A DNA stretch of 64,000 bases from Halothiobacillus sp. (GTDB lineage Bacteria; Pseudomonadota; Gammaproteobacteria; Halothiobacillales; Halothiobacillaceae): the NCBI GenBank assembly GCA_023255735.1, contig JAGDVP010000007.1, positions 1-64,000 on the forward strand, in the 5' to 3' direction. Below are positions 54,207 to 62,584 of this stretch, in pieces. The notes under the pieces are model-generated. The model had not been told where the DNA came from. It searched no databases and saw nothing but the letters and a program-made list of their open reading frames with translations. Each line of letters opens with the position of its first letter. Within the stretch, counting starts at the first letter, position 1. Position numbers and translations under genes: made by a program.

Positions 54207-54234
54207 AAAACCCCACTTTAAAGTGGGGTTTTTT
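54207..54234. terminator. bidirectional intrinsic terminator between the LysM-FecR gene and the RND operon
   Basis: A perfect 13-bp palindrome, AAAACCCCACTTT (54207-54219) and AAAGTGGGGTTTT (54220-54232), with A and T runs at its ends. It lies between two converging genes. Confidence 0.85.
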
Positions 54235-54236
54235 GA

Positions 54237-57200
54237 TTATAGTCTATCGCAGGTTTTATCCTGATGCGGTGGGGTTTGATGTAAATCATGCCCCAGCATC
54301 ATGTACACACTGGGCACCACAAAAAGGGTGAAAATAGTGCCGATACCCAAACCGGTTGATATGACCAAGCCCAAATCAAAACGGCTTACCGCGCCCGCAC
54401 CCGCCGCCGTGAGGAGTGGGAACACTCCAATCACCATCGCGAAGGTGGTCATTAGAATGGGCCGCAGCCGCAAGCCTGCGGCTTCAATAATGGCTGCGCG
54501 TTTGCTTAATCCTTCTTTTTGCAAATTATTGGCAAATTCCACAATCAAAATGCCGTGTTTGGAGATTAAGCCAATCAGGGTGACTAAGCCCACTTCGGTG
54601 TAAATGTTGAGTGTGGCGTGGCCAATCCCTAAGTTGATAAAGATCAGCGCGCCCGCAATCGACATGGGGACAGACACCAAGATGATGACAGGATCGCGGA
54701 AGCTTTCAAATTGGGCGGCGAGTACGAGATAAATAATCAAAATCGCAAAGAAGAAGGTGAGCACCAAGCCGCCTGATTCCTGCACGAATTGGCGTGAGGG
54801 CCCTGAGTAATCGTAGTTATAACCGACCGGCAGGGTGGTTTTCGCCAATTGCGTGAGTTTGGCCAAGGCCAAGCCTTGCGGAATGGTGGGAAAGTTCACC
54901 CCTTGAATGGTGGCGGCATTGAGCTGCTGAAAGTGGTTAATCGCTTCAGGCAGCACGTGCATTTTGATATGCGCCACGGTCGAGAGCGGCACCATAGCCC
55001 CACTGGCTGTGCGCAAGTAATACGATTTGAGCTGATCGGGGTTCAATCGGTATTCTTGTTGCACTTGCGGAATGACTTTGTACGCGCGGCTATCGAGCTC
55101 AAAATAATTCACATAGCCGCCGCCGAGCATGGCAGAAAGTGCCGAGCCAATATCTTGCATGGACAGCCCAAGTTGAGCGGCCATGTTGCGATCAATTTGA
55201 ATGCTGGCTTGGGGTAAATCGATGCGTAAATCCGATTGTAAAAAGATGAAATCGCCGGTTTTCAACGCTGCTTGCAAGAAATTGTTGGCAACGGTAAAAA
55301 GCTGCTCGAACGGCTCGGTTGTCGTAATAACAAACTGAATGGGCAAGCCGCGTGCCCCCGGTAACGAGGGCGGTTGGAACACCGCGTTTTGTGTACCTGC
55401 AATTTGCATCAGTTCTTTTTGCACTTGCGGTTGTAGCTGGGTGGCCGTTTGGGTGCGCTCATCCCAAGGTTTTAACACCATGCCGCTAATCACCTGAGTT
55501 GGGGTGTTGAGCTGAAACACATGGTTGGTTTCCTTAAAGCCTTGGAAATCTTTAACCACTTGATCGCCGTACAGTTGGCGCTGATCGAGCGTAGCGGTCG
55601 GGGAATTAAACGCGATAGAAATTAATACGCCTTGGTCTTCCTGCGGGGCGAGTTCGGTCATGGCGGTGGAATACAGAAAGTAAATTCCGCCCAACATTAA
55701 TACGATAAAAACGCCCACCACCGGCAGATAATTTAACACGCCATTCAATTTGCGTTGGTAGGCCATGTGCAGGCGCGTGAACTGCCGATCCAGCCACAAG
55801 ACGAGGCGATCTTGCCAGCTACCGCCTTCTTTTTTGGGCGCCCGTAGCATTTTTGAGCCCAGCATGGGCGATAGGGTAAGGGCGATAATGGCCGACATGG
55901 TGACGGCGCCAACCAAGGTAAAGGCAAACTCGGTAAACAGCGCCCCGGTGAGCCCTTGCATGAAGCCTATGGGCACATACACGGCGATCAAGACGATTGT
56001 CATGGAGATAATGGGTGAGGCCAGTTCGCGCGCGGCCAAGGTGGCGGCATCGAATGGCGTGCGTCCTTCTTCTAAGTGACGGCTGATGTTTTCCACCACA
56101 ATAATCGCATCATCGACCACCAAGCCAATGGCGAGCACAAAGGCCAACAAGGTGAGCAAGTTGATCGAGTACCCGAGCATGAGCATCACGCCAAATGTAC
56201 CCACGAGCGATAGGGGAATCGCAATGATGGGGATCAACACCGAGCGGAACGAGCCCAAGAACACGAACACAACCAAGCTTACAATCAACACGGCTTCGAT
56301 TAGGGTTTTAACCACTTCATTGATGGATGAATCCACAAATTTGGTGGAGTCATAGACGATATTCGCTTTCAAACCCGTCGGTAGCTGCGCTTCGATGCCG
56401 GGCATTTCTGCGCGAACTTTTTTAATCACATCGAGTAAATTGGCGCCCGGCGCCACTTGGATGCCGATATAAACCGCTTTGCGGCCATCGAACGATACGC
56501 TGGAATCGTAATCTTCGGCACCGAGCGTTACATTGGCGACATCGCTAAGGCGAACCACGGAGCCCTTATCTTGCTTTACGATCATATCTTTAAATGAATC
56601 GAGCGATTTTAACGCGGTGGATGCACTTAAATTGATTTGTACCAATTGCCCTTTGGTTTGGCCGCTGGAAGATAAAAAGTTATTGGCGGCCATCGTGCTG
56701 TAAATATCCGCCGCCGTTAAGCCCACTGCCGCGAGTTTTTCGGGGTTAAGCCAAGCGCGCAGCGCGAAGTTTTTTGCGCCCAAAATCTCGGCCGTTTGCA
56801 CGCCGTCAACCGCTTGCAGGCGCGGTTGCACCGAGCGCACCACATAATCAGTTACTTGGTTGGGCTGCAATACATCGCTGTAAAAACCGATATACATCGC
56901 ATCAATCGTTTGGCCGATACTTACCGCCAACGTGGGTTTTTGCGCCTGCGGCGGTAATTGGTTCAGCACCGAATTGACCTTGGTGTTGATTTCGGTGAGG
57001 GCTTTATCCGGTTCGTAATTGAGCTTTAAGTTAACGGTGATGAGACTCACGCCCTGCGTGCTGCTGGAAGTCATGTAATCAATGCCATTCGATTGCGCAA
57101 TGGCATTTTCTAGCGGCGTTGTGATGAAGCTTGATACCAAATTGGCATCCGCACCGGGGTAGGCCGTGGTGACAGTGACAACGGCATTTTGCGTGAAGGG

Positions 57201-57335
57201 GAATTGCAACACCGGCAGCAAGCCAAACGAGCGAATGCCGAGCACAAAAAGCACCAAGCTAATCACGGTCGCCAGCACCGGCTTTGAGACGAAAATATCC
57301 GTGAATTTACGCGTTTTTGAAGAAGCCGTACTCAT
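54237..57335 (-). CDS. efflux RND transporter permease (AcrB/MexB-like HAE1 family)
   Basis: Inner-membrane proton-driven drug pump of 1032 residues, full length. It has the usual 12 helices and two periplasmic loops. The proton relay aspartates are in LAIGLVVDDAIIVVENIS. The N-terminus has FVSKPVLATVISLVLFVLG. It overlaps the adaptor gene by four bases (ATGA). Substrates cannot be told from sequence. The C-terminal tail after VPSVYMMLGHDL is short. Confidence 0.94.
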   Translation of the reverse strand: MSTASSKTRKFTDIFVSKPVLATVISLVLFVLGIRSFGLLPVLQFPFTQNAVVTVTTAYPGADANLVSSFITTPLENAIAQSNGIDYMTSSSTQGVSLITVNLKLNYEPDKALTEINTKVNSVLNQLPPQAQKPTLAVSIGQTIDAMYIGFYSDVLQPNQVTDYVVRSVQPRLQAVDGVQTAEILGAKNFALRAWLNPEKLAAVGLTAADIYSTMAANNFLSSSGQTKGQLVQINLSASTALKSLDSFKDMIVKQDKGSVVRLSDVANVTLGAEDYDSSVSFDGRKAVYIGIQVAPGANLLDVIKKVRAEMPGIEAQLPTGLKANIVYDSTKFVDSSINEVVKTLIEAVLIVSLVVFVFLGSFRSVLIPIIAIPLSLVGTFGVMLMLGYSINLLTLLAFVLAIGLVVDDAIIVVENISRHLEEGRTPFDAATLAARELASPIISMTIVLIAVYVPIGFMQGLTGALFTEFAFTLVGAVTMSAIIALTLSPMLGSKMLRAPKKEGGSWQDRLVLWLDRQFTRLHMAYQRKLNGVLNYLPVVGVFIVLMLGGIYFLYSTAMTELAPQEDQGVLISIAFNSPTATLDQRQLYGDQVVKDFQGFKETNHVFQLNTPTQVISGMVLKPWDERTQTATQLQPQVQKELMQIAGTQNAVFQPPSLPGARGLPIQFVITTTEPFEQLFTVANNFLQAALKTGDFIFLQSDLRIDLPQASIQIDRNMAAQLGLSMQDIGSALSAMLGGGYVNYFELDSRAYKVIPQVQQEYRLNPDQLKSYYLRTASGAMVPLSTVAHIKMHVLPEAINHFQQLNAATIQGVNFPTIPQGLALAKLTQLAKTTLPVGYNYDYSGPSRQFVQESGGLVLTFFFAILIIYLVLAAQFESFRDPVIILVSVPMSIAGALIFINLGIGHATLNIYTEVGLVTLIGLISKHGILIVEFANNLQKEGLSKRAAIIEAAGLRLRPILMTTFAMVIGVFPLLTAAGAGAVSRFDLGLVISTGLGIGTIFTLFVVPSVYMMLGHDLHQTPPHQDKTCDRL

Positions 57336-58474
57336 TGATCTTTAACCTCAGGTTGCGGATTATTGCTCGGCTGAATGCTGTTATTAATAAACACCGGCGA
57401 GCCATTGCGCAGTTTTAATTGGCCAGCGGTCACAATGGTTTCACCCGCTTTAATCCCGGAAAGCACGGCAATTTGATCGCCCCGTGTAGGCCCTGTGGTA
57501 ACCACGCGCTGCTCAACGGTGAGCTTAGGCTTGCCTGATTCATCTTTGCCGCCATCATGCACAACAAACACGGTGCTGCCATAGGGATTGAAGGCAATTG
57601 CCGTCCCCGGGAGTGTGAGATAGTTTTGCTCGCCGCCTTGGTTAACCTGGACGGTGGCAAATAAACCGGGCAGCAATAAGCCCTCGGGATTGGCCACCTC
57701 TGCCCGAACCGTGATATTGCGGGTGGCGGTGTTTACCTGCGGCTCGATGGCTTGCACTACGCCTGTAAAGGTTTTATTGGGAATGGCATCGGTTTTAAGC
57801 GTGACCGATTCGCCAATTTTTATGAGCGCCAATTCGGTTTGCGGCACGGTGAAATCCAGATACATCGGATCTAATTTTTGCAGGCTCACCACATTCGTGC
57901 CTGCGGGTAAAAACTCGCCTAAATCGACTTGCCGAATCCCCAACTTGCCCGCAAAGGGCGCCAATAAGGTTTTTTGGGCGATGAGCGCTTCTTGCTGATT
58001 CACCAACGCTTGCGCCCCTTTTAAGCTGGCTAAATCGGCATCAACGGTAGCTTGGCTAACCGCTTGGATTTTAAGCTGCGCCCGATCGCGATTCAGGTTT
58101 TGCTGCGCCAGTTCCGCCGACGCTTTGAGTTGGGCTAATTGCGCTTTGAGTGGATCGGCATTCAATTCAAGCAACACGGCGCCCGCTTTGACGGTATCGC
58201 CCGATTTAAAGTGGATTTTGTCGATAATGCCGCCCACTTCTGTGGCTAAGTTAGTGGCTTGGGCGGCGCGTAAATTACCAACGGCTTGCACGGTGGGCTG
58301 CCACACGGCGGGCTCAACTGTGATGGTTGATACCGCTTGCGGCGGAATTCCTCCGCCGCGAATCGCCTTTGAAATCATTTGGTTGCGAAATTGCTGGAAG
58401 CCATAAATGCCGCCGAAGATCAACGCGACCAGCAACAGCATGATCATCATGCGCATCGGGGTACCTTTCTTCAT
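57332..58474 (-). CDS. RND efflux periplasmic adaptor (membrane fusion protein)
   Basis: Links the RND permease to the outer-membrane channel. It has 380 residues. A signal anchor (about 8-25, MMIMLLLVALIFGGIYG) is followed by the lipoyl/barrel-sandwich region (GGIIDKIHFKSGDTVKAG and GKLGIRQVDLGEFLPAG), a helical hairpin at about 110-165, and the beta-barrel. No lipobox cysteine is seen, so it is membrane-anchored by the helix. Its start overlaps the end of the channel gene. Confidence 0.93.
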   Translation of the reverse strand: MKKGTPMRMMIMLLLVALIFGGIYGFQQFRNQMISKAIRGGGIPPQAVSTITVEPAVWQPTVQAVGNLRAAQATNLATEVGGIIDKIHFKSGDTVKAGAVLLELNADPLKAQLAQLKASAELAQQNLNRDRAQLKIQAVSQATVDADLASLKGAQALVNQQEALIAQKTLLAPFAGKLGIRQVDLGEFLPAGTNVVSLQKLDPMYLDFTVPQTELALIKIGESVTLKTDAIPNKTFTGVVQAIEPQVNTATRNITVRAEVANPEGLLLPGLFATVQVNQGGEQNYLTLPGTAIAFNPYGSTVFVVHDGGKDESGKPKLTVEQRVVTTGPTRGDQIAVLSGIKAGETIVTAGQLKLRNGSPVFINNSIQPSNNPQPEVKDQ

Positions 58475-60063
58475 TTTGTGTTTTTCTCCGGCTGGGAATG
58501 AATCGATAATTGGGTTGTTGTGGCGGCGGCTTGAATTGGGTCTGGCGCGCTATCTTTGGGCGGGTAAGCGCTGTTTTCACTGCCCATGGCCTGATAAAAC
58601 GCCACTGAATCCGATAGCCGTTGCGCGCGAGCCGCCAAGGTAGAAAGGCGGCTTTGCGTGACTTGTTGTTGCGCGGTGAGCAATTGCAATGAAGTGGCCG
58701 AGCCAAGTTTGAGCTGTTGTTCAACCAGAGCGAGCGATTGCGCAGCCGATTGCTCGGCGGCCACTTGTGCGCTCAAGGTATCGGCATCCAAAGTGCAGGC
58801 TTGCAGGGTGTCGGCCACATTGCGCAAACCATCGAGCACCACTTGCTGATAATTGGCCGCAGAAGCGGAAACATTCGCCGAGGCCGCTTCGCTGGCTGCT
58901 TTTAATCCGCCATTAAAAATGGGCTGGGTTAGGCCGCCGATTAAGCTCCAAATCAAGGAGCTGGCATTAAATAAACTGGCCGGGGTAATGCCTTGTGAGC
59001 CTAACGTGGCCGTTAAATTAATTTGCGGATATAAGTTGGCAACAGCAACCCCATATTGCGCGGTGGCCACATGCAAGAGCGCAGAAGCCGCTTGAATATC
59101 CGGGCGGGCGCGTACCCAAGCGGAAGGCACCACGACGGGTAACTCGGAGGGCAGGTTAAGCGCATCTAAATTAAACGTCGGGATTTGCGCTGCACTTGGC
59201 ATTTGGCCGGTTAAGGTGGCGAGCAGGTGATCGGTTTGGGCGCGTTTTAATTTTAATGGCGGCAAGCTGGCGCGGGTTTGATCGCGCTGACTTTGCAAAA
59301 TTAAAACATCGCTGCGGGTGGCGGCACCCAAACGCAAGCGGGCATTAATTAAATCAATCTGTTGGCTCTGATTTTTAATAATTGATTCGGTTGCGTTAAT
59401 TTGCGCATTTAACAATGCCTGTGTAATGGCCGCAATCGCAATATTGCCAGCCAACGTGAGGCGGGCGGCTTGCAGTTGATAGCGCTGATAATCGGTTTGC
59501 GCGGCCAGCCCCTCTAGGGTGCGGCGATTTTCACCAAATAAATCAATGTTATAGCCAATGGTAAGACCGGCATTGTATAAATTAAAATTTTTCTCACCAC
59601 CCGATTGACCAAAGTTGGCGCTGTTAATGCCCTGGCGTTGTGCGCCCAATTTGCCATTCACTTGGGGCAGCTCTGATGAGCCGGATTGGGCGGCAAAGGT
59701 TTTTTCAGCTTGCCGCAATTTGGCCTGCGCTGACGCCAGTGTGGGGCTGGCCGCCAAACCCTGCTCAATTAATGCAGTAAGCGCTGCTGAACCTAAATTG
59801 GCCCACCAAGCGGAATCCGGCTGGGCTTGGGGCACAAACTTTTGCGCACCGCCTTGCGCCACATTGGCCGTGGCTGCGGTGTGGGCGGGCAGGGCCTGGT
59901 TTGTGTACGTTGCAGAATTGGGCGCGGCGGGGGATTCAAAATTAGGCCCTACGGCCGCGCAGCCCGCAAGGCCGAGCAAAGCGGCACATACCGGCGCATA
60001 AACAAACGCTCGATGATGAACAACACCAATCTTACGCAGGGGTTTGGGGTCAAGCTTGGCCAA
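58471..60063 (-). CDS. outer membrane efflux lipoprotein (OprM/NodT family)
   Basis: TolC-like exit duct of the pump, 530 residues from TTG 60063. That start has CAGGAG 6 nt upstream; another TTG seven codons earlier lacks such a site. The lipobox is LLGLAGC. The mature protein begins AAVGPNFESPAAP, typical of NodT/OprM proteins. Two outer-membrane efflux repeats span the remainder (AALTALIEQGLAASPTLASAQ and RPDIQAASALLHVATAQYG). First gene of the three-gene operon channel-adaptor-permease. Confidence 0.92.
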   Translation of the reverse strand: MAKLDPKPLRKIGVVHHRAFVYAPVCAALLGLAGCAAVGPNFESPAAPNSATYTNQALPAHTAATANVAQGGAQKFVPQAQPDSAWWANLGSAALTALIEQGLAASPTLASAQAKLRQAEKTFAAQSGSSELPQVNGKLGAQRQGINSANFGQSGGEKNFNLYNAGLTIGYNIDLFGENRRTLEGLAAQTDYQRYQLQAARLTLAGNIAIAAITQALLNAQINATESIIKNQSQQIDLINARLRLGAATRSDVLILQSQRDQTRASLPPLKLKRAQTDHLLATLTGQMPSAAQIPTFNLDALNLPSELPVVVPSAWVRARPDIQAASALLHVATAQYGVAVANLYPQINLTATLGSQGITPASLFNASSLIWSLIGGLTQPIFNGGLKAASEAASANVSASAANYQQVVLDGLRNVADTLQACTLDADTLSAQVAAEQSAAQSLALVEQQLKLGSATSLQLLTAQQQVTQSRLSTLAARAQRLSDSVAFYQAMGSENSAYPPKDSAPDPIQAAATTTQLSIHSQPEKNTK

Positions 60064-60309
60064 AGGAAGCTCCTGGTGATGCAAAAAACCAAAAATCTGG
60101 GCAGGGGGGCTTTATGCAAATTTAATGTAAACCGGTGATCCGCGCATAAGCTTAGAAACAAAATGCAATAAAGCCAGTGCAACGCCCCGCTTAATCTGAG
60201 CGTTTCACTGAGATACCAAAAGATAGCATGCTAATAGTTTTTTTCTAACATATTATGCGTTGACGCACTGCTTGAATGATGTAATGAAACAACAGGGGCG
60301 GGCTTTGAA
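60064..60309. other. non-coding region upstream of the RND operon
   Basis: About 245 nt with no convincing gene. It should hold the promoter of the efflux operon (minus strand). AT-rich runs occur around 60230-60260. No adjacent TetR or MarR regulator gene is present and no clear operator was recognised. Confidence 0.5.
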
Positions 60310-60541
60310 CTAATGATTCAGCGAAAATCCAATCCCAATCCGATGGATAGAGTGGTTGTAATCAATCAGGCTTTCACCCAAGCCATTAAAATATTGCACA
60401 TACGCTTGCACATGCTTAATTAAAGTGAAAGTTGTAATTTAGCTCGACGGAACCGCGATTTTGGCTTTTCAAATTGTTCCGTAAGGTGGCCGACCCTAAT
60501 TTATAACCCAAGGTTAAATCGACATAGCCTAGCAGCCAACC
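60310..60541 (-). pseudogene. pldA: C-terminal remnant of outer membrane phospholipase A, frameshifted
   Basis: The minus strand encodes the last part of PldA in two frames. Frame one (60541 to 60416) reads GWLLGYVDLTLGYKLG and then [13 protein letters not shown] before a TAA at 60418-60416. Frame two, from 60414, reads [20 protein letters not shown] and [14 protein letters not shown], then TAG at 60312-60310. This matches the E. coli PldA end, which has a [10 protein letters not shown] segment and the pattern RVGVGVMLND. The residues holding the Ser-His active site are absent. The break at 60415-60418 would be repaired by two extra bases. It is a decayed gene; a sequencing error could explain the frameshift but not the missing front. 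Confidence 0.78.
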
Positions 60542-60545
60542 TGCC

Positions 60546-60749
60546 TTAGCGCAGTTCTACGACAAAAAAGCCAGATTTGGCTCTATTTCCCCCGATTTCT
60601 CGTTCAATGGAACAACCATTCGCCTCAAAATCGTGAAAAATAGCGCTCAAACTGGACATTTTTTCGAGACGAATGGTTAAGTCCGATAGGCTGCTTGGTA
60701 ATCGGTAATATCCGGGTTGTCGTCGGTCGCGCGGCTTTTCATCTGGCAT
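60546..60749 (-). CDS. small hypothetical protein
   Basis: An open frame of 67 residues (MPDEKPRDRRQPGYYRLP at the start), in the same direction as the sia genes and starting 65 nt after siaD ends. The protein-like composition continues upstream of the ATG to a stop codon, without an earlier start. No family was recognised. It runs straight into the pldA remnant, so it may be part of a rearranged junction or a real small gene at the end of the sia operon. Confidence 0.3.
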   Translation of the reverse strand: MPDEKPRDRRQPGYYRLPSSLSDLTIRLEKMSSLSAIFHDFEANGCSIEREIGGNRAKSGFFVVELR

Positions 60750-60813
60750 GGCGTTTTGGCGGGCGCGTTTGACGCATTGGGCGGCTTGGCCAGCGCATCA
60801 AAGCAAGTTCAAA

Positions 60814-61551
60814 TCATTGGGTTTCAAGTGGGCTCCACACAATTTCAATGCGATCACGGCCATTGTGCTTGGCGCGATACAAGGCATCATCGCCGCATAA
60901 ATAGAGTTGTTCAAAGGGTGCGTTGGCCTTGGCTGCGGTAATACTGAGTGACGCCGTAATGCGCAGCCCCGGCTCGTTATCGCAGCGCAAATCGCGGATT
61001 TGGCTGCTGATGAGCTCGGCAATATTAATGGCATCGCGGATTTGATCGGTGGGGATAAGGGCTGCAAATTCCTCACCGCCCATGCGGCCACTAAAATTGG
61101 GCGCTTTGACTAAATTATGCAGGAGGGCGGCAAGCCCCATGAGCACTTTGTCGCCGGTGGGGTGGCCATAGCGGTCATTGACTTGTTTGAAATGATCGAT
61201 GTCGAGCAAAATCAAAGCGACGGGTGCTTGCGTGAGTAAACGCTCGGTTTCAAAAATGAAGGTGTTGCGATTCAGCAAACGGGTGAGACCATCGTGCCGA
61301 TTTTGAAAGGTCAGCGCTTTGGTGAGTTCACGCAGGCGCTGATTGGCAATGTTGAGTTCAAGCTCGGTGCGGTCTGAATGGCTAATGACGCGCCGCATAT
61401 CGCGAATAACCCGTTCATATTCTGCAATTAATTCGGCCAAGGCAAAATGCACCACCGCAAAGGACGGATCGGCATGGGCACGGAGTGCGCGATCCAGTAC
61501 CGCCTTTTCGCGTTCAAATAAATCGGGCTGAAGCTCAGGGGAAGGTTGCAT
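60814..61551 (-). CDS. siaD: GGDEF diguanylate cyclase, SiaD-like
   Basis: Makes cyclic di-GMP. It has 245 residues: an N-terminal alpha-helical/coiled region (about 1-80, with LAELIAEYERVIRDMRR and ELNIANQRLRELTK) and a GGDEF domain with active motif GGEEF at 158-162 and DIDHFKQVNDRYGH. The product-inhibition site RxxD is missing (KAPN at 149-152), so feedback by c-di-GMP at that site is unlikely. The gene overlaps siaC (TAATG). In Pseudomonas, SiaC binds the N-terminal region of SiaD and switches it on. Same order and coupling here support that role. Confidence 0.9.
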   Translation of the reverse strand: MQPSPELQPDLFEREKAVLDRALRAHADPSFAVVHFALAELIAEYERVIRDMRRVISHSDRTELELNIANQRLRELTKALTFQNRHDGLTRLLNRNTFIFETERLLTQAPVALILLDIDHFKQVNDRYGHPTGDKVLMGLAALLHNLVKAPNFSGRMGGEEFAALIPTDQIRDAINIAELISSQIRDLRCDNEPGLRITASLSITAAKANAPFEQLYLCGDDALYRAKHNGRDRIEIVWSPLETQ

Positions 61552-61937
61552 TAGGATTCAATCGCGTGGGCGTGAAATTCAATGGCGGGAAAATCTTCGG
61601 CCAGCTCTAAACCAAATTCAAGAATGGTTTCATCATCAATATCATGATGCCAATCGAGCACGATGGTGTTGCCTTCTTCGGCGGCAAGGTTCAGCCGATC
61701 AAACAAGCTAAACAGCATTTTGGTGCTGGAGCTGTTGAAATAATTCAGCTGCACGCTGATGTGTAGGGTTTCCCCAGTCATTTCATCTAGAAATGCCGAC
61801 GTTTTGTTCAGAATATCGCCGTAAAACGCAGCGGCGCTTTCGGGATAAGATTCGCCTTTTAACAGCAAGCGGCGGGCAGGGAAGTCGAAATCAACTTCGG
61901 GGGTATTGCTGGTGGCGGCCAAATAAAATTTTTCCAT
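61551..61937 (-). CDS. siaC: SiaC family (DUF1987) regulatory phosphoprotein
   Basis: A switch protein of 128 residues that, when not phosphorylated, activates the partner diguanylate cyclase. It begins MEKFYLAATSNTPEVDFDF. The expected phospho-acceptor loop is QLNYFNSSSTKMLFSLFDRL (S69-T72, where P. aeruginosa SiaC uses Thr68). The fold resembles STAS-type anti-sigma antagonists. It lies between the kinase gene (25 nt) and the cyclase gene (overlap). Confidence 0.88.
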   Translation of the reverse strand: MEKFYLAATSNTPEVDFDFPARRLLLKGESYPESAAAFYGDILNKTSAFLDEMTGETLHISVQLNYFNSSSTKMLFSLFDRLNLAAEEGNTIVLDWHHDIDDETILEFGLELAEDFPAIEFHAHAIES

Positions 61938-61962
61938 GGGGAAATCCTGATCAAAAAACGGG

Positions 61963-62523
61963 TTAAATGGTGGCTTTTAGGGTGAACATTTGCATGCCGT
62001 TGGCGGCAGGTTCGAACCCATACTCAATAGGCGCAGAGCTATCTTTGGCAATGGTAAGAAAGCCCAAACCCGCGCCTTTGCTGTGCTCACAGGTTTCTGC
62101 GCGGAGTGTTTTGCGGTAGGCCTCTTTGATTTGCTCAATCGACATAACGCGCAAGGGTTCAAGCAAGGGCTCAAGTTGCAGGGCAAAGCTTGGATCAACG
62201 GGGTTTGCGCAAATAATGTGAAAGGTGCCATCAACATGAGACACCATCACGGAGCCGGCGCGCATCTCTAACGTGGCTTGATCGGGCGGCGTTAAGCTGT
62301 CGCTTGAGTAATGCACAATATTTTGCGCCATTTCAATAAAGGTTGAGAAGATTTTGCGGCGCGCGCTGCCGGTGGTTTCGGTTTGCTCAAGCCTCAGGCG
62401 CACGGCATCACCAATGGCATTAATAATGTTTTGTGAAAAATACCCGGCGTAGAAAAAAATCAAGTTGGGATCAAGACCTGGAAAGCAGGGGTTGTAGGGT
62501 TCGTGCTCTGGCGCGGTATTCAT
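61963..62523 (-). CDS. siaB: SiaB family protein kinase
   Basis: An HATPase-fold kinase of 186 residues that phosphorylates SiaC. The N-box-like motif is FIEMAQNIVHYS, and the G-box-like motif is KGAGLGFLTIAKDS. The region between (AGSVMVSHVDGTFHI) is beta-rich as in this group. It is soluble, with no sensor domain, so the balance with the phosphatase would set the state of SiaC. Confidence 0.87.
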   Translation of the reverse strand: MNTAPEHEPYNPCFPGLDPNLIFFYAGYFSQNIINAIGDAVRLRLEQTETTGSARRKIFSTFIEMAQNIVHYSSDSLTPPDQATLEMRAGSVMVSHVDGTFHIICANPVDPSFALQLEPLLEPLRVMSIEQIKEAYRKTLRAETCEHSKGAGLGFLTIAKDSSAPIEYGFEPAANGMQMFTLKATI

Positions 62524-62584
62524 GCGGATTATCCTTAATACGGTTTGGGGGTTTGGTTTTTGGGGCTTTTATAGAGCTGCGGTT

